A DNA stretch of 64,000 nt from the NCBI GenBank assembly GCA_029260795.1, contig JAJDCO010000154.1:81728-145727 (forward strand), given 5' to 3'. Numbering within the stretch: the first letter of the stretch is position 1; each line of letters starts with the position of its first letter. The notes below the pieces were generated by a model that saw nothing but the letters and a program-made list of their open reading frames with translations, was not told the origin of the DNA and did no database searches. The position numbers were made by a program, and so were the translations under genes. This stretch comes from Planctomycetota bacterium. Its GTDB lineage: Bacteria; Planctomycetota; OFTM77. Shown here piece by piece: positions 23,360 to 32,124 of the stretch.

Positions 23360-26116
23360 ATGCAGATGTCGAAAGCCGGGCTGTACGTCGGGGTCTTCTT
23401 GGTCGCGATGTCGGTGCTGCTGTTTCAAGTGGCGTTGACGCGCGTCTTCTCGTTGATGATGTGGTTTCACTTCGCGTACCTGGTGGTCTCACTGGCCCTC
23501 TTGGGCTTCGGAGCCGCCGGCAGTGTGTTGACTCTCCGCCGAGAGGCTGAGCGCACCGAGGATCCCCTGCCACGCCTGGCTCGCCTCGCCAGCGCCTACG
23601 GTGCCACAGTCATCGTGTCGTTCTTGTTCGTGACGTCGCTGCGCATCGACGCCCTCGCGGTCCGCCTCGACCTGGCACCTTTCGTGGCCCTCTTTCTGTG
23701 CTTCGTTACTCTGGCCGTGCCCTTCCTGTTGGGAGGGCTCGCGATCGGCTTGGCCCTGACGCGGTTTCGTCAGATCGTCGGACGAGTCTACTTCGTCGAT
23801 TTGCTCGGGTCGGCAGTTGGGGGTGCGGTCTCGGGGCTGCTGCTGTCCCGGGTCGGTCCGACAGGCACGATCGTGCTCGCGGGGCTCTTGGGCTTGCTGG
23901 CTGGATTGGGCTTCGCGCTCTCGGGACGATGGTCGGCGCGTCTCGCGCATGGCTGTGTCGCGTTGGCCGGCGTCGCGGTGTCGATGAGCTTTTTGGGTGG
24001 CTTCGGTCTGCTTCCGGCGATCGAGTGGTCCATTCCCTACGCACCGGACAAAGAGGTGCGTGTCGGCTCACCGGACGGCAAGCCCGCACTGGTTCTCGAG
24101 AGCGCGACCGCTCAGGTCGAGGTCGGAGACGAGCAGTATCGCCCGATATCGATCTATGGCGAGGTCGGCGCGCTGGGGCAGAACGAGATGGTCTGGGGCC
24201 GGCTCGTCACCCAGGACGGCACGGCACCCACGTTCCTGTTTGCCGACGCAGCCCAGTTCGAACGCTTCGCCTTCCTCGACGATCTGCTTCCGGCGGCGGG
24301 TCAGATCGCCTGGCGGGCCGAGGGGCGATCGGAGGCCGACGTGCTCGTGATCGGCGTCGGTGGGGGTGTCGATGTGCTGATGTCGCTCGCCTTCGGCGCG
24401 CGGTCGGTACGCGGCGTCGAAATGAACCCCGCCATGGTTCGGGCACTGCGCGACGAGTTTGCTGACTACGCCGACGGTCTCTTCGAAGACCCGCGCGTGG
24501 AGCTCATCACAGCGGAAGGTCGCTCCTTCCTGAGAAGAGACACTCGGCGATACGACATCATTCAGATGAGCGGCGTCGACACCTATGCGGCCCTGGCCTC
24601 GGGTGCCTACACGCTGAGCGAGAGCTATCTCTACACCGTCGAGGCACTCGAGGACCTTTACGCTCGGCTCGCCGAGGGCGGCCTGATCAACTGCTCACGT
24701 TTCTTTCTGGGCGTACCTCGTACTCCCCGCGAGACGATCCGGTATGCGAACGTGGCCCGCGAGGCGCTGGCTCGCTCGGGGGTCGCGGAGCCGTGGCGCC
24801 ACATCGCGGTCTTCCAGGGGTTTCACTGGGGCTCGACGCTGATCAAGAAGGAGCCGTTCACCGAGCAGGAATGCCGGTCGCTCGATGAGTTCGCTCGGCG
24901 TCAAGGGTTCATGGGACTCGTGCACGATCCCAGCCGCCCGACCGGTGAGCGATCGGCTGGCACCGGCTGGGCGCGTCTACGGCGCGAGGAGGCCGTTGGG
25001 ATGTTGGCCGTCCTGAGTCGTTTCCGACCGCGGGCCATTCAGGGCCTCGTCAATACCGTGGTCGTGTCCGAGGTGGAGACGGCTTTCGCGGAGGCCGCTG
25101 GCGGGGACAGCGCGGGAGCGCGTGCTCGGCGACAGCGTCTCGTCCAGTCGGCCGACGTCGCGATTCACGAGGAGCTCGGCAGAGCGATCGAGGCTGGGTG
25201 GGACGAATCGATCCAGCTGATCGCGAGGTCGCGCGCTCGTTTTGTGGAGGTGCAGGCGAACTTCGAGACGTTGCTTCGCGGGTCCGAAGCGCAGCGACGT
25301 GCGCTGGTGGCTCGTTATCCGTTCGATCTCGAGCCCTCGACGGACGATTCGCCGTTCTTCTTCAACTACTACCGACTCTCACACTGGCGCGCTGCCCGCG
25401 AAGACGAGCCGACGGGTAGCTACCTCTACCTGCCCAGCCTGCCGGTCGGACACGGCGTCCTGCTCGGATCGTTGATCTTGATCACGCTCCTGGCGGCGGT
25501 GTTGATTCTCTGGCCGCTTCGCCGCCTCGGGGGGCGTGGCGAATCGGGGCCTCGGCTGCGGACCTTCGGGTACTTCGCGGCGCTGGGGCTCGGCTACATG
25601 TTCGTCGAGATCGCGGTGATGCAGAAGTTCGTGCTCTTCCTGGGCCATCCGACGACATCGCTGTCGATCGTTCTCCCGGCGCTTCTCTTGGGCTCCGGGT
25701 TCGGTGCGTTGGTGTCGGGTCGCGTCCGTGAGCCCACGCCACGAGTGGCCCGTCGGCTGATGCTGGGGATCTTTGGATCACTGGTGATCTTGATCGCGGC
25801 GATCGCCTGGATTCTCGAGCCGCTCCTGGGCTTGCCGTTTCCCGCCCGGGTCGCGGTCGCGGTCGCGCTGGTCCTGCCGGTGGGATTTGTGCTCGGGTTT
25901 CCGTTTCCCTTGGGGTTGCGCCGCCTCGATCGATCCGGTCCGTCTCTGGTCCCTTGGGCCTGGGCCATCAATGGGTTCCTGTCGGTCTTCAGCGCCATGT
26001 TCGCAACCATCGTGGCGATGGGATTTGGATTCACGGTCGTGCTGGCCAGCGCCGTCGTCGTCTACCTGGTCGGCTTCGCGATCATGGACTGGGGTGAGGA
26101 ATCGCGGGCAGGATGA
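23360..26116 (+). CDS. Polytopic membrane protein with spermidine-synthase-like methyltransferase-fold domain
   Basis: 918 residues. About seven membrane segments span residues 7-220. A soluble domain of roughly 450 residues follows, containing a Rossmann SAM-type motif at residue 328 (VLVIGVGGGVDVLMSLAFGA) with the acidic residue in RGVEMNPAM and YDIIQMSGVDTYAALA. Six or more membrane segments close the protein. This is the arrangement of SpeE-like proteins fused to integral membrane regions, found in many environmental bacteria. The reaction is unknown; putrescine-binding residues cannot be confirmed by eye, so it should not be called a spermidine synthase. Two ATGs two codons apart are possible starts. 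Confidence 0.8.
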   Translation: MQMSKAGLYVGVFLVAMSVLLFQVALTRVFSLMMWFHFAYLVVSLALLGFGAAGSVLTLRREAERTEDPLPRLARLASAYGATVIVSFLFVTSLRIDALAVRLDLAPFVALFLCFVTLAVPFLLGGLAIGLALTRFRQIVGRVYFVDLLGSAVGGAVSGLLLSRVGPTGTIVLAGLLGLLAGLGFALSGRWSARLAHGCVALAGVAVSMSFLGGFGLLPAIEWSIPYAPDKEVRVGSPDGKPALVLESATAQVEVGDEQYRPISIYGEVGALGQNEMVWGRLVTQDGTAPTFLFADAAQFERFAFLDDLLPAAGQIAWRAEGRSEADVLVIGVGGGVDVLMSLAFGARSVRGVEMNPAMVRALRDEFADYADGLFEDPRVELITAEGRSFLRRDTRRYDIIQMSGVDTYAALASGAYTLSESYLYTVEALEDLYARLAEGGLINCSRFFLGVPRTPRETIRYANVAREALARSGVAEPWRHIAVFQGFHWGSTLIKKEPFTEQECRSLDEFARRQGFMGLVHDPSRPTGERSAGTGWARLRREEAVGMLAVLSRFRPRAIQGLVNTVVVSEVETAFAEAAGGDSAGARARRQRLVQSADVAIHEELGRAIEAGWDESIQLIARSRARFVEVQANFETLLRGSEAQRRALVARYPFDLEPSTDDSPFFFNYYRLSHWRAAREDEPTGSYLYLPSLPVGHGVLLGSLILITLLAAVLILWPLRRLGGRGESGPRLRTFGYFAALGLGYMFVEIAVMQKFVLFLGHPTTSLSIVLPALLLGSGFGALVSGRVREPTPRVARRLMLGIFGSLVILIAAIAWILEPLLGLPFPARVAVAVALVLPVGFVLGFPFPLGLRRLDRSGPSLVPWAWAINGFLSVFSAMFATIVAMGFGFTVVLASAVVVYLVGFAIMDWGEESRAG

Positions 26117-26120
26117 GACG

Positions 26121-26149
26121 CTGACCAGCCGGGCTCGGTCGGTTATTCT
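26121..26149 (+). promoter_or_regulatory. Possible promoter of the macA-like operon
   Basis: CTGACC and TATTCT are spaced by 17 bases in the 189-base gap after the SpeE-like gene. The match is moderate only. Confidence 0.3.
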
Positions 26150-26305
26150 GAGAGGCTCGACGGCTCTCGACAAACGTGCGGGGCTGTCGTGTCCTCAATC
26201 AGGGCGGCAAGAAAGATCATCTGGCCTCGTGTGTCTTGCTCCCGACCCGTCGTCGCGGACCGTCTGTCCAGCCCCGGTGCAGTGCCTTCGACCAAGTGAG
26301 ATTGA

Positions 26306-27772
26306 ATGTCCAAGAAGAAGCGGTGGTTCCTGATCATCTCGTTGATCCTCGTAGGAGGCGCCATCACTGCGGGCGTCGTTCTCCAGGGGCGAGACCGACC
26401 CAGTGTCGTCCAGACCGAAGAAGTGACTCGAATGGCCGAGCTGAGGTCGATCGTCTCGGCGTCGGGCACGGTCGAGGCCAAGGAGTCGGTCGACATCCAA
26501 GCCGAGATCACGGGCGTGATCATCGAGCTGCCGGTGGAGGAGGGGGATTGGGTCGAGAAGGGTCAGGTCCTCGCCAAGATCGATCCGACCCAGACCGAGA
26601 CCGAGCTGGCATCGTTTCGAGCCCAGCTGGCCGCTTCCGAGGCCGACTCGAAGGGGCAAGAGGTCTCGGTCGCGACGGCCCACGCGAATCTGGCTCGCGA
26701 CGTCGCGTTCCAAAAGGGGGCGCAGGCCGACCTACTCCAGGGCTTGGCCCGTGTCGATCTGGCGCAGAGTCAGTTCGACCGAAATCAGGAGCTGCTTCAG
26801 AAGGGGATCGTCAGCCAAGAGGTTGTCGATGCGGCGAGCTCGGAGCTGCGCACCGCCAATGCGGCCGTCGAGGCGATCGAGGCACGGATCGATCAATACG
26901 AGGCGCAAGCCAAGGCCTCGACGCTCATGATCGATCAGGCGAAGGCCGGCTGGGAAGCGACGGTTCAACGTGCCTTGGCAGCGAGAGCGAACATGGAGCG
27001 CTCCGAGGACAGCCTCCGCAAGACGACGATCTACTCGCCGTTGACGGGGCTGCTCACGCACCGTCAGGTCGAGAAGGGGGAGCGGGCCGTTCCGGGTAAT
27101 CTCTCGAGCCCCCAGGCGACGCTCATGGCAATTGCGGACATGTCGGTCCTCGAAGCGCACTTGCTCGTCGACGAGACGGACATCATCCGTACCCAGATCG
27201 GCCAGAAGGTCGAGGTCGTCGTCGACGCTCTTCCCAATGCGACCATCCTCGGCGAGGTCACCGAGATCGGCAACGCTCCCGTCACCCAGTCGGGCGCCGA
27301 TGAAGGCAAAGACTTCCTCGTGAAGGTACGGCTCACCGAGCCGCCGGATTCGCTTCGGCCCGGAATGTCGTGTGAGGGCGAGGTCACGACCGACGTCAAG
27401 CACGACGTGCTGGTCGTACCGATCCAGGCTCTGGCACGGCGCGATTTGCCAGTCGATGCCGCAGGCGCTCCCTTGCCGGAGCCGAACGGGCATGGTGAGG
27501 GAAAGCCCGAGCCCGACAGTGCCTCCAAATCGACCCCGAAGGACGCGTCTCCGAAGGAGGAGTTCGAGGGCGTCTACGTGCTCGAGGGCTCGAAGATCCG
27601 CTTCCAGGTCGTCGAGACCGGAATCACCGGCGAGATGGAGATCGAGGTGCTCTCGGGCTTGGAGGGGGGCGAGCGGATCGTGATCGGTCCTTTCAAGGTC
27701 TTGCGCGAGCTCAAGCCCGGCGACTTGGTGCGGGAGCAAACCGAAGACGAGAAGGCAAAGTCCCGCGGATGA
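26306..27772 (+). CDS. macA: MacA-like periplasmic adaptor of an ABC exporter
   Basis: 488 residues. One N-terminal membrane anchor (WFLIISLILVGGAITAGVVL), a lipoyl half-motif (SGTVEAKESVDIQAEITGVIIEL...VEKGQVLAKID), a long alpha-hairpin rich in Ala/Glu/Gln (residues about 100-235), the second lipoyl half (IYSPLTGLLTHRQVEKGE), then beta-barrel and membrane-proximal domains. A charged Pro/Lys/Ser insert of about 40 residues (residues 390-425) interrupts the C-terminal domain. It would link the inner-membrane permeases encoded downstream to an outer-membrane channel, which is not encoded here. The stop overlaps the ATPase start as ATGA. Confidence 0.9.
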   Translation: MSKKKRWFLIISLILVGGAITAGVVLQGRDRPSVVQTEEVTRMAELRSIVSASGTVEAKESVDIQAEITGVIIELPVEEGDWVEKGQVLAKIDPTQTETELASFRAQLAASEADSKGQEVSVATAHANLARDVAFQKGAQADLLQGLARVDLAQSQFDRNQELLQKGIVSQEVVDAASSELRTANAAVEAIEARIDQYEAQAKASTLMIDQAKAGWEATVQRALAARANMERSEDSLRKTTIYSPLTGLLTHRQVEKGERAVPGNLSSPQATLMAIADMSVLEAHLLVDETDIIRTQIGQKVEVVVDALPNATILGEVTEIGNAPVTQSGADEGKDFLVKVRLTEPPDSLRPGMSCEGEVTTDVKHDVLVVPIQALARRDLPVDAAGAPLPEPNGHGEGKPEPDSASKSTPKDASPKEEFEGVYVLEGSKIRFQVVETGITGEMEIEVLSGLEGGERIVIGPFKVLRELKPGDLVREQTEDEKAKSRG

Positions 27773-28491
27773 CCGACTCGCTGCTCATCGACGTCCGTGG
27801 CCTCAAAAAGACCTATCAGATGGGTGCGACGCTGGTTCATGCCCTCCGCGGAGTCGACGTTCGCATCGAGCGGAACGAGTACGTGGCGATCATGGGCCCG
27901 TCGGGCTCGGGCAAGTCGACGCTGATGAACTTGCTCGGTTGCTTGGATACGCCGACCTCGGGCAGCTACGTGCTGAACGGGCGCAACGTGGCCGAGCTCG
28001 ACGACGACGAGCTGGCCGCGATTCGCAACCAGGAGATCGGATTCGTCTTCCAGAGCTTCCACCTCCTGGCGCGGGCGACGGCACTGCAAAACGTCGAGCT
28101 CCCCCTGATCTATCGCGGTCTGAAGTTCGAGGAGCGTCGCCGTCGTGCGACCGAGTCCCTCGCCCACGTCGACCTCGCCGATCGAGCCACTCATCGGCCC
28201 AATGAGTTGTCCGGTGGCCAACGTCAGCGCGTGGCCATCGCCCGCGCGCTCGTGACGAACCCGAGCCTGCTCCTGGCGGACGAGCCGACCGGCAACCTCG
28301 ACTCGCGCGTCAGCGAGGAGATCATGGATCTGCTCGACAAGCTCCACGCGGCTGGCAACACGATCGTGATCGTGACTCACGAGCGGAGCATCGCGGCGAG
28401 GGCACACCGGATCCTCTTCTTGCGGGATGGGCAGGTCGAGATCGACGCGCCGACGAAGAGCGAGGCCTTTCAATCCCTGATCACGAGCTAG
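27769..28491 (+). CDS. macB: ABC transporter ATP-binding protein, MacB/LolD type
   Basis: 240 residues, all nucleotide-binding domain. Walker A GPSGSGKST, Q-loop FVFQSFHLL, signature LSGGQRQRVAIARAL, Walker B LLLADEPTGNLDS, H-loop IVTHE. The sequence of the signature and flanks is that of the MacB/LolD/FtsE group, which powers mechanotransmission or lipoprotein export. In classic MacB this domain is fused to its permease; here it is separate. Coupled to the adaptor upstream and nine bases from the first permease. Confidence 0.93.
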   Translation: MTDSLLIDVRGLKKTYQMGATLVHALRGVDVRIERNEYVAIMGPSGSGKSTLMNLLGCLDTPTSGSYVLNGRNVAELDDDELAAIRNQEIGFVFQSFHLLARATALQNVELPLIYRGLKFEERRRRATESLAHVDLADRATHRPNELSGGQRQRVAIARALVTNPSLLLADEPTGNLDSRVSEEIMDLLDKLHAAGNTIVIVTHERSIAARAHRILFLRDGQVEIDAPTKSEAFQSLITS

Positions 28492-28500
28492 GGCCGCGCC

Positions 28501-29724
28501 ATGAGTCTGTTCGAAGCCTTTCGCGTCGCTTGCTGGACCTTGGTCGCGAATCCGCTCCGGTCCTTCTTGACGCTGCTCGGCATCATCATCGGCATCTCGG
28601 CGATCATCGCGGTCGTCTCGGTCATCGAGGGGCTCAATCTCTACGTCGAGGAGAATCTGAGCAACTTGGGCCCGGGCGTGTTCGTGATCCAGCGCTTCGG
28701 CATCATCACGAATCGTGAGGACTTTCTCGAGGCGATCCGCCGCAACCCGGAGCTGAAGCTCTCCGATGCTCGAGCACTCCGAGAGCTGGTGACCGAGGCG
28801 GCAGCCGTGGCCGCCGAGGTCCATGCGAGAAGCAGCATCCGAGCGAACGGCGAACGGGTCGAGGCCGTCGACATTGGCGGATTGAACGCGGAGGTCCTCG
28901 ACATCGAGCCCTACGATGTCGCCTATGGTCGCATCATCACGCGCTCGGAAGAGCGCCGCGCGGCGCCAGTGGCTTTCCTCGGTTGGGAGGTGTCCGAGAA
29001 GCTGTTCGGGAATCGCGATCCCGTGGGCAAGAAGGTGCGCGTCAAGGGACGACAGTTCGAGGTGATCGGTGTCGCCGCGAAGCGGGGCTCCGTGTTCGGC
29101 GTCTCCCGAGATGCCTTCGCCAAGATCCCGATCACGACCTTCCAGAAGATGTTCGGCTCGCGAGGCTCGGTGAACATCAGCGTGAAGGTCGGCGACAAGT
29201 TGCGCATGCAAGAGATCATGGATCAGTGCCGCGTCGTGCTCCGCGCGCGCCATCACCTCGATTTCCATACCGGGGACGACTTCGGCATCGTCAGCTCGGA
29301 CGGCCTCAACGATCTCTGGAAGAGCCTGACGGCCATCATCTTCAAGATCACGATCTTTGTGGTCGGCCTGTCGCTCGTGGTCGGCGGCATCGTGATCATG
29401 AACATCATGCTCGTCTCGGTCATCGAGCGGACCTCCGAGATTGGGATTCGCAAGGCGGTCGGCGCTCGACAGCGGGACATCAAGCGCCAGTTCCTGATCG
29501 AGTCGATCGTCCTGTCCTCCGTCGGCGGTGTCCTCGGCGTATCGCTCGCCTTCGCCTTCGCCTGGTTGATCAAGACGTTCACTCCGTTGCCAGCCTCCTT
29601 CCCGCTCTGGGCACCCATCCTCGCCGTCAGCGTCTGCGGGCTGATCGGCGTCTTCTTCGGGTTGCAGCCGGCCGGCCGTGCCGCTCGGCTCGATCCCATC
29701 GAAGCCCTCCAGGGAGGGGAGTGA
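28501..29724 (+). CDS. FtsX/MacB-type ABC permease (first of two)
   Basis: 407 residues with the MacB permease plan. TM1 is in RSFLTLLGIIIGISAIIAVVSVIEG, followed by a periplasmic domain of about 220 residues, then three C-terminal membrane segments, the first in KITIFVVGLSLVVGGIVIMNIMLVSVIERTSEIGIRKAVGAR. The IERTxEIGIRKAVGA coupling segment contacts the ATPase. It shares the ATPase with the second permease that follows at once. Confidence 0.9.
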   Translation: MSLFEAFRVACWTLVANPLRSFLTLLGIIIGISAIIAVVSVIEGLNLYVEENLSNLGPGVFVIQRFGIITNREDFLEAIRRNPELKLSDARALRELVTEAAAVAAEVHARSSIRANGERVEAVDIGGLNAEVLDIEPYDVAYGRIITRSEERRAAPVAFLGWEVSEKLFGNRDPVGKKVRVKGRQFEVIGVAAKRGSVFGVSRDAFAKIPITTFQKMFGSRGSVNISVKVGDKLRMQEIMDQCRVVLRARHHLDFHTGDDFGIVSSDGLNDLWKSLTAIIFKITIFVVGLSLVVGGIVIMNIMLVSVIERTSEIGIRKAVGARQRDIKRQFLIESIVLSSVGGVLGVSLAFAFAWLIKTFTPLPASFPLWAPILAVSVCGLIGVFFGLQPAGRAARLDPIEALQGGE

Positions 29725-29725
29725 C

Positions 29726-30970
29726 ATGGCTCGCTCGATGATCGTCGAGAATGCCAAGCTCGCCATCGACACTCTGCGCAGTCAGAAGATGCGGAGTGGC
29801 CTCACCATCCTCGGTGTCTTCATCGGTGCCGCGATCATCATCTGCGTCGCCTCCGTCTTGAACGGCTTCCGTCAGAGCGTCATCGATCAGGTCGAGGAGT
29901 TCGGGACGCTCAACATCTACGTCTACCGGTACCCGTTCGTCCGGACGGGGCACCTGTCACCCGAGGTGCGCAACCGAAAGTCACTTCAGCTCGAGGACGC
30001 CCAAGCAATCGCCGATCAATGCTCGGCCGTCGACACGATCGTGGCCGGCATTCAAGCGCGCAACGCCAACCTGACGGCCCGTTATCGGGGCGAAGAGATG
30101 CAGGGACCGTCGCTTCGCGGCTCGTTCCCCGACTCCGAGCGCATCTCGAACATGATGATCGAGGAAGGGCGCTTCATCACGGACGCCGAGAATCAACATC
30201 GGAGCGCGGTCTGCGTCCTCGCCCACAATGCCGTCCAGGCCTTGTTTCCGAACTCCAGCCCGATCGGCAAGCACATTCGAGTGGGAGGGAGTCGCTTCCA
30301 GGTCATCGGCACGGTCCAGAAGTTCAAGGAAGGACCATTCGGCTCGCCGAACCAGGAAGACAACAACATCCACGTCCCGTACTACACCTTCCGCAAGATG
30401 TATCCGGACCAGGATGATCACTTCCTCTCCGCGCGGGCATATCCGGGGCGGCTCGACGAGGCGATCGACCAGATCGAGGAGGTGCTCCGCCGCCGGAGAA
30501 ACGTGAAGTGGACCGAGGAGAGCAACTTCGAGATCGGCACGGCCGACTCGATCATCGCCTCCTTCGATCAGATCGTCTTCGGTGTCCTCGCCGTCATGTT
30601 CATGCTCTCGACCGTCGCCTTCATGGTCGGAGGCGTCGGCGTCATGAACATCATGCTGGTGTCGGTGAAAGAGCGCACTCGAGAGATCGGCCTGCGCAAG
30701 GCGCTCGGGGCGAGGCGTCGAGACATCACTTGGCAGTTCCTGGTCGAGGCCATGATCCTCACCGGGATCGGCGGCTTGCTCGGCGTCGTCGTCGGAGAAG
30801 GCCTTCTGATGGCTGTCTCGGCCCTCGTCGATGGTCTTCCCAGCTCGACACCGACTTGGGCTCGCGTCTTCGGATTCGGGGGCTCTGCCAGCGTCGGTCT
30901 GATCTTCGGACTCTGGCCCGCCCTCCAGGCCGCGCGACTCGATCCGATCGAGGCCCTCCGCTACGAGTGA
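29726..30970 (+). CDS. FtsX/MacB-type ABC permease (second of two)
   Basis: 414 residues, same plan as its neighbour: TM1 in MRSGLTILGVFIGAAIIICVASVLNG, periplasmic domain, then VGGVGVMNIMLVSVKERTREIGLRKALGAR and two more membrane segments. The start begins right after GGGAGGGGAG and one base past the previous stop. The two permeases differ enough in their periplasmic domains to suggest a heterodimer rather than a recent duplication. Last gene of the exporter operon, facing a minus-strand gene. Confidence 0.9.
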   Translation: MARSMIVENAKLAIDTLRSQKMRSGLTILGVFIGAAIIICVASVLNGFRQSVIDQVEEFGTLNIYVYRYPFVRTGHLSPEVRNRKSLQLEDAQAIADQCSAVDTIVAGIQARNANLTARYRGEEMQGPSLRGSFPDSERISNMMIEEGRFITDAENQHRSAVCVLAHNAVQALFPNSSPIGKHIRVGGSRFQVIGTVQKFKEGPFGSPNQEDNNIHVPYYTFRKMYPDQDDHFLSARAYPGRLDEAIDQIEEVLRRRRNVKWTEESNFEIGTADSIIASFDQIVFGVLAVMFMLSTVAFMVGGVGVMNIMLVSVKERTREIGLRKALGARRRDITWQFLVEAMILTGIGGLLGVVVGEGLLMAVSALVDGLPSSTPTWARVFGFGGSASVGLIFGLWPALQAARLDPIEALRYE

Positions 30971-31039
30971 TCTCGACGAGCCAGGCGGCTCTCCCGAAAT
31001 CGGGACCTTTCAGAGGCCTGGCGGTCGCAGCCAGGGCGG

Positions 31040-32113
31040 TCAATTGTCCGGAGGCAGCGGCACCTTCAGGTCGGAGAAGCCTTCCCACTCTCCCCACGAG
31101 TATCGAGCGTCGCGAAGCCAGACGGGGCTGCCGATGCCCGGCTCGACGTAAGGGAATCGATAGAAGACCTCGAGAGCTCGCCAGGCGAGCGTGTCCCGGA
31201 TGGCATCGAGGCGGGGGTCGTCGAGATTCCTGGGCACGCTTTCCCACGAACCGACCGCTCCCTCGAGCGTGTCGATTCCGGCACGATACAAGCGTTCAGG
31301 ACCTTGGGCCAGGACGGTCCAACGCCACGGGACCGCAGGAGCCGGTGTCGTCATCAGAGCTTCGATTCGGATGCCTCGAGCGAGCAGGTCTCGCCGCCCG
31401 AGGTTGGCGGCGTGGCTCCCACAGCCGAAGAGCACGGAGAGATGCAAGAAGACGAGCAACAGGCACGCATCCGAGATGCGCGGGCTGCCCCAGTGGCGAG
31501 CACGACCGAGTAACACCAGGACCAGGCCCACGAACCAGAGTGCGAGAACAGTCGCGCCGGCGCGTCCGGTCAGCACGACCACCAACGACGTACCGATCGC
31601 GGTGAGAGCCCAGAACACATCGCCTGGGATCTTCCGTCGAGGTTGCCAGGCACCCGCCGCGGCGAGCAGCAGCCACATCCACGGGTCGATGATGTAGGCG
31701 ATGTCACCGTAGAAGAAGCGATCGTCGAACGGCAGCAACAAGCGAATGCCGTAGGTGTTCAGCCAGTCGAGAAAGAGATGGCTGGCGAGGCCGACGGCGG
31801 TCGCGGCGAACAGGCCGAGCCAACGAAGCGGTGGACCGGTGGAGGTCGACGAGGGCGGACGTCTTCGGAAGCCGGCGATTAGCCAGACGACCATGGGGAA
31901 TGCGATCGACAGGATGGCGATTCCCACGAACGAATGAGACAGCCCCCGGTGCTGGATCAGGTAGCTGCCCGGACCCAAGTCGGGTTGAAACAGAGCCTCG
32001 GCGTCCGGGAGGTTGGCTGAGAGGATCAGGGTCGCGGTGGCACCTCGCGACCAGCGTTCGGCGCCGGCTCGTGCCATGGCGTAGCCGAAGAGTGTGTGGG
32101 TGAGGTTGTCCAT
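31040..32113 (-). CDS. YdjM-like metal-dependent membrane hydrolase (DUF457)
   Basis: 357 residues. MDNLTHTLFGYAMARAG at the N-terminus, HRGLSHSF and SHLFLDWLNTYGIRLL are the histidine/aspartate motifs of the LexA-regulated YdjM family, surrounded by about six membrane segments to residue 220. The remaining 130 residues are a soluble C-terminal region, beta-rich, with GSPVWLRDARYSWG. The enzymatic activity of the family is not established. The start lies 12 bases after the ygiQ stop, suggesting co-transcription. Confidence 0.82.
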   Translation of the reverse strand: MDNLTHTLFGYAMARAGAERWSRGATATLILSANLPDAEALFQPDLGPGSYLIQHRGLSHSFVGIAILSIAFPMVVWLIAGFRRRPPSSTSTGPPLRWLGLFAATAVGLASHLFLDWLNTYGIRLLLPFDDRFFYGDIAYIIDPWMWLLLAAAGAWQPRRKIPGDVFWALTAIGTSLVVVLTGRAGATVLALWFVGLVLVLLGRARHWGSPRISDACLLLVFLHLSVLFGCGSHAANLGRRDLLARGIRIEALMTTPAPAVPWRWTVLAQGPERLYRAGIDTLEGAVGSWESVPRNLDDPRLDAIRDTLAWRALEVFYRFPYVEPGIGSPVWLRDARYSWGEWEGFSDLKVPLPPDN

Positions 32114-32124
32114 CGCGCGACTCG

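Noticed and set aside
23360..26116. Spermidine synthase
   Set aside because: Only the nucleotide-binding fold is clear; the polyamine site is not confirmed and the protein is polytopic.
27574..29772. 732-residue minus-strand frame opposite the ABC ATPase and permease
   Set aside because: His/Asp-rich antisense artefact; the ATPase motifs on the plus strand are complete.
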